Assembly: GCA_041658125.1 (NCBI GenBank)
Contig: JBBAAS010000001.1
Location: 44,457 to 108,456 of the forward strand
DNA length: 64,000 bases
Direction: 5' to 3'
Origin: JBBAAS01 sp041658125
Lineage (GTDB): Bacteria > Patescibacteriota > Microgenomatia > UBA12405
The notes under the pieces were generated by a model. The model made no database searches. It saw only the letters and a program-made list of their open reading frames with translations, and had not been told where the DNA came from. Made by a program: the position numbers and the translations under genes. Numbering within the stretch: position 1 is the stretch's first letter; each line of letters begins with the position of its first letter. Below, one piece after another: positions 45,004 to 52,516 of the stretch.

Positions 45004-46712
45004 GTCGAGAATAACAGGTAAATGACAACTGACAGCCAAGCCATTAGTGAAATTATATTAGAAACAGTACGAATCGGAGTGTTAAAAAGTTTGACGTAAA
45101 GTTGATGGTAACCCGGAGAAAGATCAATAACCATCCGGCCGAATTCGGGCTCAACCGTAAAGGAAATTTCTTTGTCGTAGTCAAATATTTTAAAGTCGGG
45201 AAAATATAATTGAGAAATAGTGACTTTGGCCTGATTGTCTAAAGAGAGGCTAAAAAATAGCCAGTCTGTTCCATGTTTTTGGCCGGAAATAATGTATTTT
45301 GAAGTTGGAGGTTCAACCTTGTCAACATATTCGGTAGCTGCTTTTTGGGCGGCGCGGTCAGCGGTTTTGGGAAGATAGTCGTAAATACCACTGGTAATTT
45401 GGTTGTTCCAGGCTATTCCCTGGAACTTTTGTTGATCAGACAACGGACCTGAGGTAATTGGATAAAAATTTTGATAATTAATTATAACAACCAGGATACT
45501 AAGAGATAAATAAATTATTAGTCGAATTGGTTTTGAAGAAATAAATTTAGAAATAATTAAGGGGGTGAATATTACTGCGGCTGAGAAAAAGAAATTTGAT
45601 AAATTAAGAAAACGCCAGGGAAATTGAATTTTCTGAAGAGTAGGAATTAATCGCCATATAAACGAAGATCGTTCATGGGTCATAAAAGCACTAAATAGCC
45701 CAAACATAGTTAAGATAAAAAAGGGAATGAAAATATTTATTTTAATTTTTTTTCTAAAACATAAATAAATAATTAAAATTATTCCAAGTAAAGGTATTAT
45801 CCATTGAAGGTAGCCAACGGAAAAGGATAATTGATCAAGCGGACCCCAAATAGAGGGCCCATCACCCCAGATATTACTAATAAATAATTGAAAAACTGAC
45901 ACAAAATGAACAGTGTAGTTGTAGTAACCTTGAAACATACTGTTAATTTGAACAAAGCGACTTTCAAAAAGAACTGGCAGAGTATAAAATGCCGAAAGAA
46001 AAATGGCTAGAAATCCGGCGCAAAGTAGTTTTAGGGATAGAGATAATAGTGGTTTAAATTTTAATTTATATTTTTGGTATGACCAAAAGAGAACCCACAC
46101 AAGAAGAAAGGGACTAATTATCAGGGCCATTGGATTGTGAGAGAGGAGGATAAGGCCAAATGAAATCGATAAACCAAGTAAGTCAAGCAGATTGGATTTC
46201 TTAACAAAACGGTATGAAAAGAGGAAGATTAGAGGAAAAAAGACGGCTGCCCAGGCTTCATTCATAGCACCGCGGACGTAAACGTTGACAGCATGATAGG
46301 GAGCGTAGGTATAGAATAATGACCCAAGGAGAGCCCCAAATGGACCAACTAATTCCAGACCTAATAAATACATAAATCCAGCAGAAAGAACAATTTGAAG
46401 AAGTGCTGTCAGCTTAATAGCTGAGACAAAACTTAAACCTAGTAAGCGAAAAGGTTCACCAATAAGGAACGGTAAGGGTGGATAAAAATTAAATAGAGGA
46501 TAGCCGTAGCCATAGCCCAAATCGGGTGTCCAGCGACAAGGTATTTGACCATCTTGGAAACATTTTTCCATCTCCAGCTGGCGGATCATTTGCATGTCGT
46601 CGTGCATGTTCCAATAAATGCCGGGTTTTAGGAGAAAATAGAAAGCGGGAGTGGTTAGAATAAAACAAATGAGGGGAATAAATAAGCGACTGCGAAGGAC
46701 TCTTCGGAACAT
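44976..46712 (-). CDS. PTPS-related polytopic membrane protein (2)
   Basis: About 578 residues. It repeats the signature of the protein at 31454-33076: NMHDDMQMIRQLEMEKCFQD with an Asp-Asp pair, GQIPCRWTPDLGYGYGYPLF and NFYPPLPFLIGEPFRLLGLS, then NVYVRGAMNEAWAAVFFPLI. About eleven helices precede an external domain rich in Gln/Lys and a final membrane segment. The Pfam family name refers to a weak domain resemblance, not to pterin synthesis. The conserved acidic first loop suggests a GT-C-type transferase. Start ATG 46712. A TTG two codons earlier is less likely. Confidence 0.82.
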   Translation of the reverse strand: MFRRVLRSRLFIPLICFILTTPAFYFLLKPGIYWNMHDDMQMIRQLEMEKCFQDGQIPCRWTPDLGYGYGYPLFNFYPPLPFLIGEPFRLLGLSFVSAIKLTALLQIVLSAGFMYLLGLELVGPFGALLGSLFYTYAPYHAVNVYVRGAMNEAWAAVFFPLIFLFSYRFVKKSNLLDLLGLSISFGLILLSHNPMALIISPFLLVWVLFWSYQKYKLKFKPLLSLSLKLLCAGFLAIFLSAFYTLPVLFESRFVQINSMFQGYYNYTVHFVSVFQLFISNIWGDGPSIWGPLDQLSFSVGYLQWIIPLLGIILIIYLCFRKKIKINIFIPFFILTMFGLFSAFMTHERSSFIWRLIPTLQKIQFPWRFLNLSNFFFSAAVIFTPLIISKFISSKPIRLIIYLSLSILVVIINYQNFYPITSGPLSDQQKFQGIAWNNQITSGIYDYLPKTADRAAQKAATEYVDKVEPPTSKYIISGQKHGTDWLFFSLSLDNQAKVTISQLYFPDFKIFDYDKEISFTVEPEFGRMVIDLSPGYHQLYVKLFNTPIRTVSNIISLMAWLSVVIYLLFSTWKRWKSKN

Positions 46713-46720
46713 AGTCAATT

Positions 46721-48160
46721 TTACCTTAAACGATATAATACTAGGGCATCAGATCCTGGCTTTGGGTAAGATTTAACTAATTCAAGACGGTCTTTTTCTG
46801 ACGAAAGCAACTGATTACGGGTTTCGTTTAACAAAAGAAAAACTTCATCACCATAATTTCTGGCATTGATAAGTTGTTCGGGAATTTTGGGGTAACCCAG
46901 ACCGGTCCCGATAACGGTTAACTGATGGACTTTTTCGGTGTAAATTTGTAAGCCGTTAGGAAGAGTTCCAAAAGATCCTTCGGTACCGACAATAACATTG
47001 ACAACTTTGGCCCGTTGTCGAAGATAAGTGGCAGCTTTTTGAATACCCCAGCCGGAAGTCCAATCGCGTAAGTAGCCGGTTTCGGTTGGAGGAAGTTGAA
47101 CAGAAAATGGGTTAAATGAAAGTTGATATATAAAAATGAGATTAGGAATCAAAAGTAACAATAAGAAAAAGTGGCGAAGACGTTTCAGAAAAAAGGCAAA
47201 AATGATGATGAGGGGAGGGAGAGTAAAAAGAATATAGCGGGCAGTAAAGGCCTTGGCCATGGCGGCGCTAGCAAGAAGAGGAAGCAAACACCAAGAAAGT
47301 AAAATTACAAATTTCAAATTATAAATTACAAATTTTTTAGTAAAAATTAGAAATATAAAAAGAACGATAACGGCGATAATTAAAGGCCAGGAGATAAGTT
47401 TAACCGAAATATTAAAAACGTCGATCAGGTGGGGTTTAAGGGGGTCGAAAGGGTGTTTTAAAACTTCACCGATCGGCCAAACGTAATCTAAATTTCGTCG
47501 ACCAATCATGTGAAATTGGGAATCAAGCCTTAAAATATTAAAGATAACAAAAGCGATAAAGGCAGAAATTGCCGGATATATTACAAAAATTGTTTTACGA
47601 ATGACAGCGAAAGTAAAAACGGAAAGGGCAATAAAATAAATCGCCGGTGATTTGGTGAGCCAAGCAAGACCTAAAACAATGCCTAATAGCAGGCTATTTT
47701 TTAGTGACGGTTTTTGGGCGAGAAGTAGGGAAAGATAAAGGGATAAAACTCCAAAAAAAGTAAGTAAGTTGTCGGCCAAAGCTAAGCGGTCGAAGAAAAA
47801 TGAAAAAGGCAGAAAAAGATAGATTACGGCGGCGTAAATTGCGGTTTTGCTGTTAAAAAGAAGTTTGGCCAGAAAAAAAATGGTGATCAGAGTCCCCCAC
47901 CCGGCTAAAACAGAGACAAAACGACCGGCAAAAAGCGGATCTTTAAAAACACTAAAAAATGGGACAACCAGCCACATAAAAAGAGGTTGCTTGCCATCGG
48001 AAAGGGGGACAAAAAAGAGTGAAGAAACGCTTTTGATAAGTTGAGACCAGCGGACATAAATGGCTTCATCACAGAAAACCGGAAGAGAAGTAAGATTTAC
48101 AAGACGGGTAATAAAATAAACCAAGCTGAAAACAAGAATCGGTTTATGATTTTTGATCAT
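46721..48160 (-). CDS. GT-C/PMT-like glycosyltransferase (GT39 type)
   Basis: About 479 residues with roughly ten membrane segments. The first external loop is LPVFCDEAIYVRWSQLIKSV with the GT39/GT83 Asp-Glu pair, followed by SDGKQPLFMWLVVPFFSVFK and DPLFAGRFVSVLAGWGTLIT, which fit PMT_2/ArnT enzymes closely. An external region from about residue 380 is short. The start is ATG 48160 (MIKNHKPILVFSL), because the open frame up to 48340 only shadows the GT2 gene. One cytoplasmic loop contains an AT-rich repeat-derived stretch (see 47302-47335). Confidence 0.86.
   Translation of the reverse strand: MIKNHKPILVFSLVYFITRLVNLTSLPVFCDEAIYVRWSQLIKSVSSLFFVPLSDGKQPLFMWLVVPFFSVFKDPLFAGRFVSVLAGWGTLITIFFLAKLLFNSKTAIYAAVIYLFLPFSFFFDRLALADNLLTFFGVLSLYLSLLLAQKPSLKNSLLLGIVLGLAWLTKSPAIYFIALSVFTFAVIRKTIFVIYPAISAFIAFVIFNILRLDSQFHMIGRRNLDYVWPIGEVLKHPFDPLKPHLIDVFNISVKLISWPLIIAVIVLFIFLIFTKKFVIYNLKFVILLSWCLLPLLASAAMAKAFTARYILFTLPPLIIIFAFFLKRLRHFFLLLLLIPNLIFIYQLSFNPFSVQLPPTETGYLRDWTSGWGIQKAATYLRQRAKVVNVIVGTEGSFGTLPNGLQIYTEKVHQLTVIGTGLGYPKIPEQLINARNYGDEVFLLLNETRNQLLSSEKDRLELVKSYPKPGSDALVLYRLR
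47302..47335. repeat. AT-rich direct repeat embedded in coding sequence
   Basis: The 13-mer AAATTACAAATTT occurs at 47302-47314 and again at 47323-47335, a 21-base period. On the coding strand the two copies encode KFVIYNLKFVI. AT-rich blocks that read as KFVI/NLKF peptides resemble short dispersed repeats of such genomes, here absorbed into a reading frame. Confidence 0.5.
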
Positions 48161-48908
48161 AGATCCCCTTAAGGTTATTGGCCATAACCCGCCAAATTTC
48201 CTGGGCCATTTGCATGGATTCTTTTTTATAACGAGCATTGAGATCGCCCTTGGTAGTACTGGTGTCTTCGTTTTTCCAAACAACTTGTACTTCTTTGATA
48301 GAATAACCCCATTTTTGGGCCATAAAGAGTAGCTCGACATCGTAGGCGGAAACGCGCCATCCTTTTTTTTCGGTTTTGTCTTTGAAAAATTGAAGATTTG
48401 GGAAAAGTTTTTTGGCGACGTTGGTTTTCATGGCCTTAAAGCCGCATTGAGTATCGTTGATACTGTGGAGCAAAATGAGCCTTCTGACCAAAAGAAAAAC
48501 TTTGGAACCAAGTTTTCTTAAAAAAGTATTGCCTTCCCGATGTGAACCGCGGGAACCGATAATAACGTCATAAGATTCAAAATACGGCAAAAGCTTGGTC
48601 ATTTCTTTAAGGGGAGTAGATTGATCCATGTCGGTAAAAAGAACGACAGGATATTTGGCCTGTTGAATACCACCCCAGACAGCTGAAGGCTTGCCGCCAT
48701 GAGGCAGGTCAAGCACTCGAAAATTTTGATGTTTATCAGCGAAGGTTTTTACAAGCTGAAGACTATTATCGGTTGATTCATCGTTACAGACAACCACCTC
48801 CCAAGTAAATTTTTGAGTTTTGAGAAAATCATAGACCTGATCCAAAACGCCACGATTAAGATTTTTTTCTTCGTTATAACAGGGAATAATGATACTGACT
48901 TTGTTCAT
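48144..48908 (-). CDS. GT2 glycosyltransferase, polyprenyl-phosphate sugar synthase type (DPM/ALG5-like)
   Basis: A 254-residue enzyme: VSIIIPCYNEEKNLNRGVLD, WEVVVCNDESTDNSLQLVKT, FRVLDLPHGGKPSAVWGGIQ, VLFTDMDQSTPLKEM and DTQCGFKAMKTNVAKKLFPN. The GGKPSAV and QCGFKA motifs match enzymes that transfer a sugar to polyprenyl phosphate. It is the first gene after the promoter at 48915-48944, so it may supply the lipid donor for the GT-C enzymes that follow. Overlaps the GT39 gene by 17 bases. Confidence 0.88.
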   Translation of the reverse strand: MNKVSIIIPCYNEEKNLNRGVLDQVYDFLKTQKFTWEVVVCNDESTDNSLQLVKTFADKHQNFRVLDLPHGGKPSAVWGGIQQAKYPVVLFTDMDQSTPLKEMTKLLPYFESYDVIIGSRGSHREGNTFLRKLGSKVFLLVRRLILLHSINDTQCGFKAMKTNVAKKLFPNLQFFKDKTEKKGWRVSAYDVELLFMAQKWGYSIKEVQVVWKNEDTSTTKGDLNARYKKESMQMAQEIWRVMANNLKGIYDQKS

Positions 48909-48914
48909 AATTTG

Positions 48915-48944
48915 ATTATACAGATTAGCGTCTAACTATGCCAA
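48915..48944 (-). promoter_or_regulatory. Promoter for the main glycan run, TTGGCA-N18-TATAAT, probably leaderless
   Basis: On the minus strand TTGGCA (48939-48944) and TATAAT (48915-48920) are 18 bases apart. The -10 box ends 6 bases before the ATG at 48908, so transcription would start at or within a base of the start codon. No Shine-Dalgarno fits in between. This promoter may drive up to 32 genes down to 11794. Confidence 0.65.
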
Positions 48945-48955
48945 GAAATCCATTC

Positions 48956-49072
48956 TTAGTCCCATTCGAAACTATAACGATTTTCCAGATTATAAAAACG
49001 AAAAAAGAGAGCAATGACGACGATAGCTACTACGGGTAAAAGTTTTTTGAGAGAAAAGAAGTTATTTTTCAT
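48956..49072 (-). pseudogene. N-terminal relic of a GT-C/PMT-like gene
   Basis: A 38-codon frame, missing from longer ORF lists, begins with ATG at 49072 and reads MKNNFFSLKKLLPVVAIVVI then ALFFRFYNLENRYSFEWD, stop TAA. This is the cytoplasmic start, first helix and the beginning of the first external loop of a GT39-like protein. The frame breaks exactly at the W-D where the catalytic-loop Asp-Glu/Gln would follow. Its neighbour at 49062 has the same layout (IILRFYRLPEYLEYLGDQGR). The ATG overlaps that gene by 11 bases, as a live operon gene would. A deletion of the rest of the gene, followed by the promoter of the next gene, is the simplest reading. Confidence 0.6.
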
Positions 49073-50540
49073 AGGGAATCAGACGAAAAACCTGAATGTT
49101 GTTTATTTCCCATTTATCGGTAATTTTAGCCCAACCATAGTTGGCAATTTCGGTTTGGGGACTATTAATGGGTTCGCAACTGATTTGCCAAGGTTCACAA
49201 ATAACGAAAAGTTGATCGGTGTGTTTTTCTTCGATAGCGTACAAGGGAGAATTTTTTAAAGACAAAAGATAACGATACGGAGGATCGTAGTTTTGTTTGG
49301 CCAACAGGGCCAGGTTAAAAGGTTGCTGTTCTGATTTGGCAATTATTGAATCGACTATAGTTTGGTTGGTTTGTAGTTGACGGTTGGGCGGGTAACGAAA
49401 CGGATTGGCAATCAGTGAAAGAAGGATAATGGAAATTAAAAAAAGTGATGAGAGAATTTTAAAAAAAAGATTAGATCTCCACGCGGTGGAAACAACAAGA
49501 CCGGCAATGATAAAGACAGCGGGGAAAATAAAGCCAAAGTAATGATCATAAACGTGTTGTTTGTAGAGGCCAAGACCAACCAAACCCAAGAAAAACCAAG
49601 AAAAGACGAATATAAATGGTTGTCGTTTGGGTTTGGAAAGGTGAAAAAATAAAAAAATAATACCCAAGAAGAAAACGACGCTTAAAAAAGGAGCGTAAAC
49701 TTCATTTTTACCAAACAGCAGTCGAGTATTAATTTGATTAAAGAGAGGAATTATTTGAGGGATAGCCTTATAAGCCTTGAGATTAACCGTGGTTTCGCGC
49801 TCCGTAAAAAAAGTGAGAAGAGCTTTAATGTTTTGACCATGATGCTTAAGATCAAAAAGAATTTGGGGGGTTAAAGAAAGAAGAAAAATTAAAACCGAGA
49901 TAACAGTTTGTTTAAAAAAATCAGAACGAAACGAGTGGTGTTGTTGAAAAAAATGAATTAGCCAGAAAATTCCCGCCGGGAGAAGAAGTAGCAGGCAAAG
50001 ATAATGGGTATTGAGAGCCATGATGAAGGAAAGGGAGGCAAAAATTAAAAGACGATATTTTTGCTTGGAAATGCTTTCGAAAAAGAAGTAAATAAAAAGC
50101 AGAGAAAAGAAAGGGGCAACATTGGGATTCCAGGAAAAAGTAGAGTACTTGATGACTACCGGAGAAATAGCGTAAAGCAAGGCGGAAATAACCGCGGTTT
50201 TTTTATCAAACCAATGCAGGCTAATATAATAAATTAAAAAGATAGTTGCTATCCCAATTAAGGCGACAAAGGCGGCCGGGCCAACGGGGCTGTAATTTGC
50301 CAACCAAAGAGATGGGGCGAGAAGATAGTAAAAATAAGGACCCAAATACATATTACCGATGCTGGTTTGAGGGCCAATAAAAAAAAGATCACCATTTTTT
50401 AAAAAGTCGCGGATGATAACTAAATCCCGACCCTGATCGCCTAAATATTCCAAATATTCCGGTAAGCGATAAAAACGCAAAATTATCCCCAAAACAAGGA
50501 TAAGGATTAGAAGATAGTTTTTTTGAAAAAATTTGGCCAT
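49062..50540 (-). CDS. GT-C/PMT-like glycosyltransferase (GT39 type)
   Basis: A 492-residue protein with about ten membrane segments. The first external loop is LPEYLEYLGDQGRDLVIIRD, a Gly-Asp-Gln version of the usual Asp-Glu, known in a bacterial branch of this superfamily. NMYLGPYFYYLLAPSLWLAN and a C-terminal hydrophilic domain from about 400 (NRQLQTNQTIVDSIIAKSEQ) complete the pattern. Probably transfers a sugar from a polyprenyl-phosphate donor. Its stop overlaps the start of the relic gene, and its own start overlaps the upstream GT2 gene by 1 base. Confidence 0.84.
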   Translation of the reverse strand: MAKFFQKNYLLILILVLGIILRFYRLPEYLEYLGDQGRDLVIIRDFLKNGDLFFIGPQTSIGNMYLGPYFYYLLAPSLWLANYSPVGPAAFVALIGIATIFLIYYISLHWFDKKTAVISALLYAISPVVIKYSTFSWNPNVAPFFSLLFIYFFFESISKQKYRLLIFASLSFIMALNTHYLCLLLLLPAGIFWLIHFFQQHHSFRSDFFKQTVISVLIFLLSLTPQILFDLKHHGQNIKALLTFFTERETTVNLKAYKAIPQIIPLFNQINTRLLFGKNEVYAPFLSVVFFLGIIFLFFHLSKPKRQPFIFVFSWFFLGLVGLGLYKQHVYDHYFGFIFPAVFIIAGLVVSTAWRSNLFFKILSSLFLISIILLSLIANPFRYPPNRQLQTNQTIVDSIIAKSEQQPFNLALLAKQNYDPPYRYLLSLKNSPLYAIEEKHTDQLFVICEPWQISCEPINSPQTEIANYGWAKITDKWEINNIQVFRLIPYEK

Positions 50541-51265
50541 TAACGACCGAAGTTGATTTTAAACCAAAGACGAAAGAGATCTTTAAAGCCGGCCAGAACA
50601 ACATTGAGCTTGGTACCCGTGGCCTCACCTTCGAGCCGGGCAAAGTGATGAACGCCGGCTTCTTCTATCTTAAAGCCTGATTTTTTGGCTTTAATTAAAA
50701 ACTCGCTGGTAATAAACGGTCCCCTTTCAGATTCAAGTTTAGGAATAGTATCGACTACTTTTTTACTCATTAACTTAAAGCCACAATCAATATCGGTAAC
50801 CCTTAGGCCAAAAAGAATGAAAACGGCTAATTGCCAAAGTTTGGAACCCCAAATTCGGAAAAAAGAAACTTTGCGGCCAAGATAGTAGCCGATAACTAAG
50901 TCGGCTTTAGTTTTTTGCTGCTTTTCAATCAACTGATAGACGTCATTAAAATCGAACTGGCCGTCAGCATCGGTGAAAGCAATCCATTCGTAGTGAGCGT
51001 TATAAAGACCACTTTTGAAAGCCCCACCATAACCGCGATTGGGATTATGGGTGACTATTTTAATACTTTGAGGATATTTTGATTGAATTTTTTTAGCAAT
51101 TTCACCGGTTTTGTCTTTGGAGCCGTCGTTGATGATGATTATTTCCCAGGTTTTGGCAATTTTTTGAATAATTGGCAAAGCTTTATTAATGGTGTTTTGA
51201 ATATTTTTTTCTTCGTTGTAGCAAGGGAAAAAGACTGAAAGTTCGTTTAAAAGGGGTTTAGTCAT
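50540..51265 (-). CDS. GT2 glycosyltransferase, polyprenyl-phosphate sugar synthase type (DPM1-like)
   Basis: A 241-residue enzyme: LSVFFPCYNEEKNIQNTINK, WEIIIINDGSKDKTGEIAKK, NRGYGGAFKSGLYNAHYEWI, AFTDADGQFDFNDVYQLIEK (DAD metal site) and DIDCGFKLMSKKVVDTIPKL. The NRGYGGA and DADGQFD motifs are close to those of dolichol-phosphate mannosyl/glucosyl synthases. It lacks the C-terminal membrane helices found in GtrB-like members. First gene of the glycan island, with its own promoter at 51273-51303, and placed so as to supply the GT-C enzyme encoded next. Confidence 0.9.
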   Translation of the reverse strand: MTKPLLNELSVFFPCYNEEKNIQNTINKALPIIQKIAKTWEIIIINDGSKDKTGEIAKKIQSKYPQSIKIVTHNPNRGYGGAFKSGLYNAHYEWIAFTDADGQFDFNDVYQLIEKQQKTKADLVIGYYLGRKVSFFRIWGSKLWQLAVFILFGLRVTDIDCGFKLMSKKVVDTIPKLESERGPFITSEFLIKAKKSGFKIEEAGVHHFARLEGEATGTKLNVVLAGFKDLFRLWFKINFGR

Positions 51266-51272
51266 ATGCTAA

Positions 51273-51303
51273 AGTATAGCAAAGCGATTAAGGGGTTAGT
51301 CAA
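51273..51303 (-). promoter_or_regulatory. Promoter at the head of the glycan island, TTGACT-N19-TATACT
   Basis: On the minus strand TTGACT (51298-51303) and TATACT (51273-51278) are 19 bases apart. The -10 box ends 7 bases before the ATG at 51265, which again predicts a leaderless transcript. Confidence 0.55.
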
Positions 51304-51322
51304 GAAACACCGAACTGCCTGG

Positions 51323-51757
51323 CTATCTTCTTTTGGTGTGGAAACCGCCAATATTTATCGGGGGAATAACTCTGTTTCTGATTCCAGCGAGGAGGGTAAT
51401 CCCGTCTCCGTTCTCTTGAGTTAACTGGTCAAAAACTTCATGATTGTTTGTCTCCCAATAATTGAGAGTTCTACCAAGATTAGACTGTCGTTCGCTTCCG
51501 GATATCTTTCCTGTCTTAAATCTCAACCAAATTTTTTCTATTTCCAAAGAAGCCTTTTGAAAAGGGGTCATGTTTGCTTCACTGACGGGAGAAAGCATCG
51601 CTTCAACACTCATCAATCTTTTTCTGGCTTTCTCAACTTCTTCGACACTCCATCTTTCCTCATCAAAAGAGGACTCTCGTCTGGCAGCTGCTAAAACGCG
51701 GCTTCGGTGAACCTTTTCGCCGTGAGAAGATTCTCCTTTTCTTTCAGAATTTAACAT
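51323..51757 (-). CDS. Small hydrophilic protein, unknown function
   Basis: A 144-residue protein without signal peptide or membrane segment, rich in Glu, Arg and Ser. The central part (ERWSVEEVEKARKRLMSVEA) should be helical, followed by KASLEIEKIWLRFKTG and a Gly/Pro-rich end. No recognisable domain. It has a higher share of Arg/Glu and G+C than its neighbours. It is separated from the glycan island by 57 bases and starts with ATG at 51757 with no clear Shine-Dalgarno. It could be a cytoplasmic regulatory or structural protein, but nothing in the sequence proves a function. Confidence 0.55.
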   Translation of the reverse strand: MLNSERKGESSHGEKVHRSRVLAAARRESSFDEERWSVEEVEKARKRLMSVEAMLSPVSEANMTPFQKASLEIEKIWLRFKTGKISGSERQSNLGRTLNYWETNNHEVFDQLTQENGDGITLLAGIRNRVIPPINIGGFHTKRR

Positions 51758-51815
51758 CTTGTGCTTATAATATCACACCTTATCAATTTAACTTGGCTGG
51801 GATTGAGATTCTGAC

Positions 51816-51843
51816 TTGACAAAACAAGATTATAGGATATACT
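51816..51843 (+). promoter_or_regulatory. Near-consensus promoter, TTGACA-N16-TATACT
   Basis: TTGACA (51816-51821) and TATACT (51838-51843) with a 16-base spacer form the best sigma-70-type promoter in the window. The predicted start near 51850 gives a leader of about 32 bases before the GTG at 51882. That contrasts with the leaderless pattern elsewhere. Confidence 0.75.
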
Positions 51844-51848
51844 ATCCT
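51834..51848. promoter_or_regulatory. Inverted repeat over the -10 box, possible operator
   Basis: AGGATA-TAC-TATCCT is a perfect 6+6 palindrome with a 3-base centre. It covers the TATACT box and the expected melting region, a position where a bound dimeric repressor would block transcription. Confidence 0.4.
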
Positions 51849-51855
51849 GTAATCT

Positions 51856-51873
51856 TTAACTATTAGTAGTTAA
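51856..51873 (+). other. Stem-loop in the 5' leader
   Basis: TTAACTA-TTAG-TAGTTAA can fold into a perfect 7-base-pair stem with a 4-base loop, just after the predicted transcription start and 8 bases before the GTG start codon. It could protect the message or modulate translation. Confidence 0.4.
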
Positions 51874-51881
51874 CCAAGCAG

Positions 51882-52514
51882 GTGGAACACAAAATTTTAA
51901 GAACTATAAATATCGTTGGTTTAGTGGTATTGGGCCTTGGTTGGTTGTATAAACCAACAAGTGTCGGAGCCCAATATTACGGTGGTAATGAAGTCAAAAG
52001 ATCAATTGTAATTGATAAAAAGTTAAGGCCTATAAAAGATGTAAAATTCTATGATAACCTTGACCGTGGTCAAAAAGTATTTGTAGAAGGTAATTTTATT
52101 GACTTTAACATCGTGATTGAAAATAGTGGTTCGGAAAAGTTGAATCAGGTCGAAGTTAAGGATATTTTGCCCAAATACCTAGAATTGGTGTTCTATCCGG
52201 GAACTTATGATAAGGATACCAACGTTATTACCTGGAACTTCTATGATTTTAATCCCGGTGATTCTAAAACATATTTAATCAGAGCTAGGATTAAGAATTT
52301 ACCGGTAGGTGAAAACGGCAAAACTATTTTTAAAATGGTTAATCGAAGTGAAGTAAGAAGCGATGACCTCTTTGATAGTGACACAGCTTCTTTCTATGTT
52401 GAGACTAAAACAACTCCTTCAACCGGAAACGAAGGTTTGATTTTACAGACTATCTTGCTGGCGACAACTGCAGTTGGTGCTTTAGGCGTAAGAAAACTTG
52501 CCCGAGGGTATTAA
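51882..52514 (+). CDS. Secreted or surface-anchored protein with DUF11-like domain
   Basis: A 210-residue protein with an N-terminal signal or anchor (INIVGLVVLGLGWLYKP, then VGAQ as a likely cleavage end). A central domain contains FVEGNFIDFNIVIENSGSEK, LNQVEVKDILPKYLELVFYP and ITWNFYDFNPGDSKTYLIRA, the DUF11/conserved-repeat pattern of Ig-like surface domains. A hydrophobic C-terminus (TILLATTAVGALGVRKLARG) follows, resembling an LPXTG-less membrane anchor with a basic end. It starts at a GTG under the strongest promoter seen here, so it may be an abundant envelope protein and a possible target of the glycosylation genes. Confidence 0.75.
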   Translation: MEHKILRTINIVGLVVLGLGWLYKPTSVGAQYYGGNEVKRSIVIDKKLRPIKDVKFYDNLDRGQKVFVEGNFIDFNIVIENSGSEKLNQVEVKDILPKYLELVFYPGTYDKDTNVITWNFYDFNPGDSKTYLIRARIKNLPVGENGKTIFKMVNRSEVRSDDLFDSDTASFYVETKTTPSTGNEGLILQTILLATTAVGALGVRKLARGY

Positions 52515-52516
52515 CT

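Noticed and set aside
48161..48340. N-terminal extension of the GT39 gene by 60 residues
   Set aside because: The extra part only reads the GT2 gene in another frame. The family N-terminus begins at ATG 48160.
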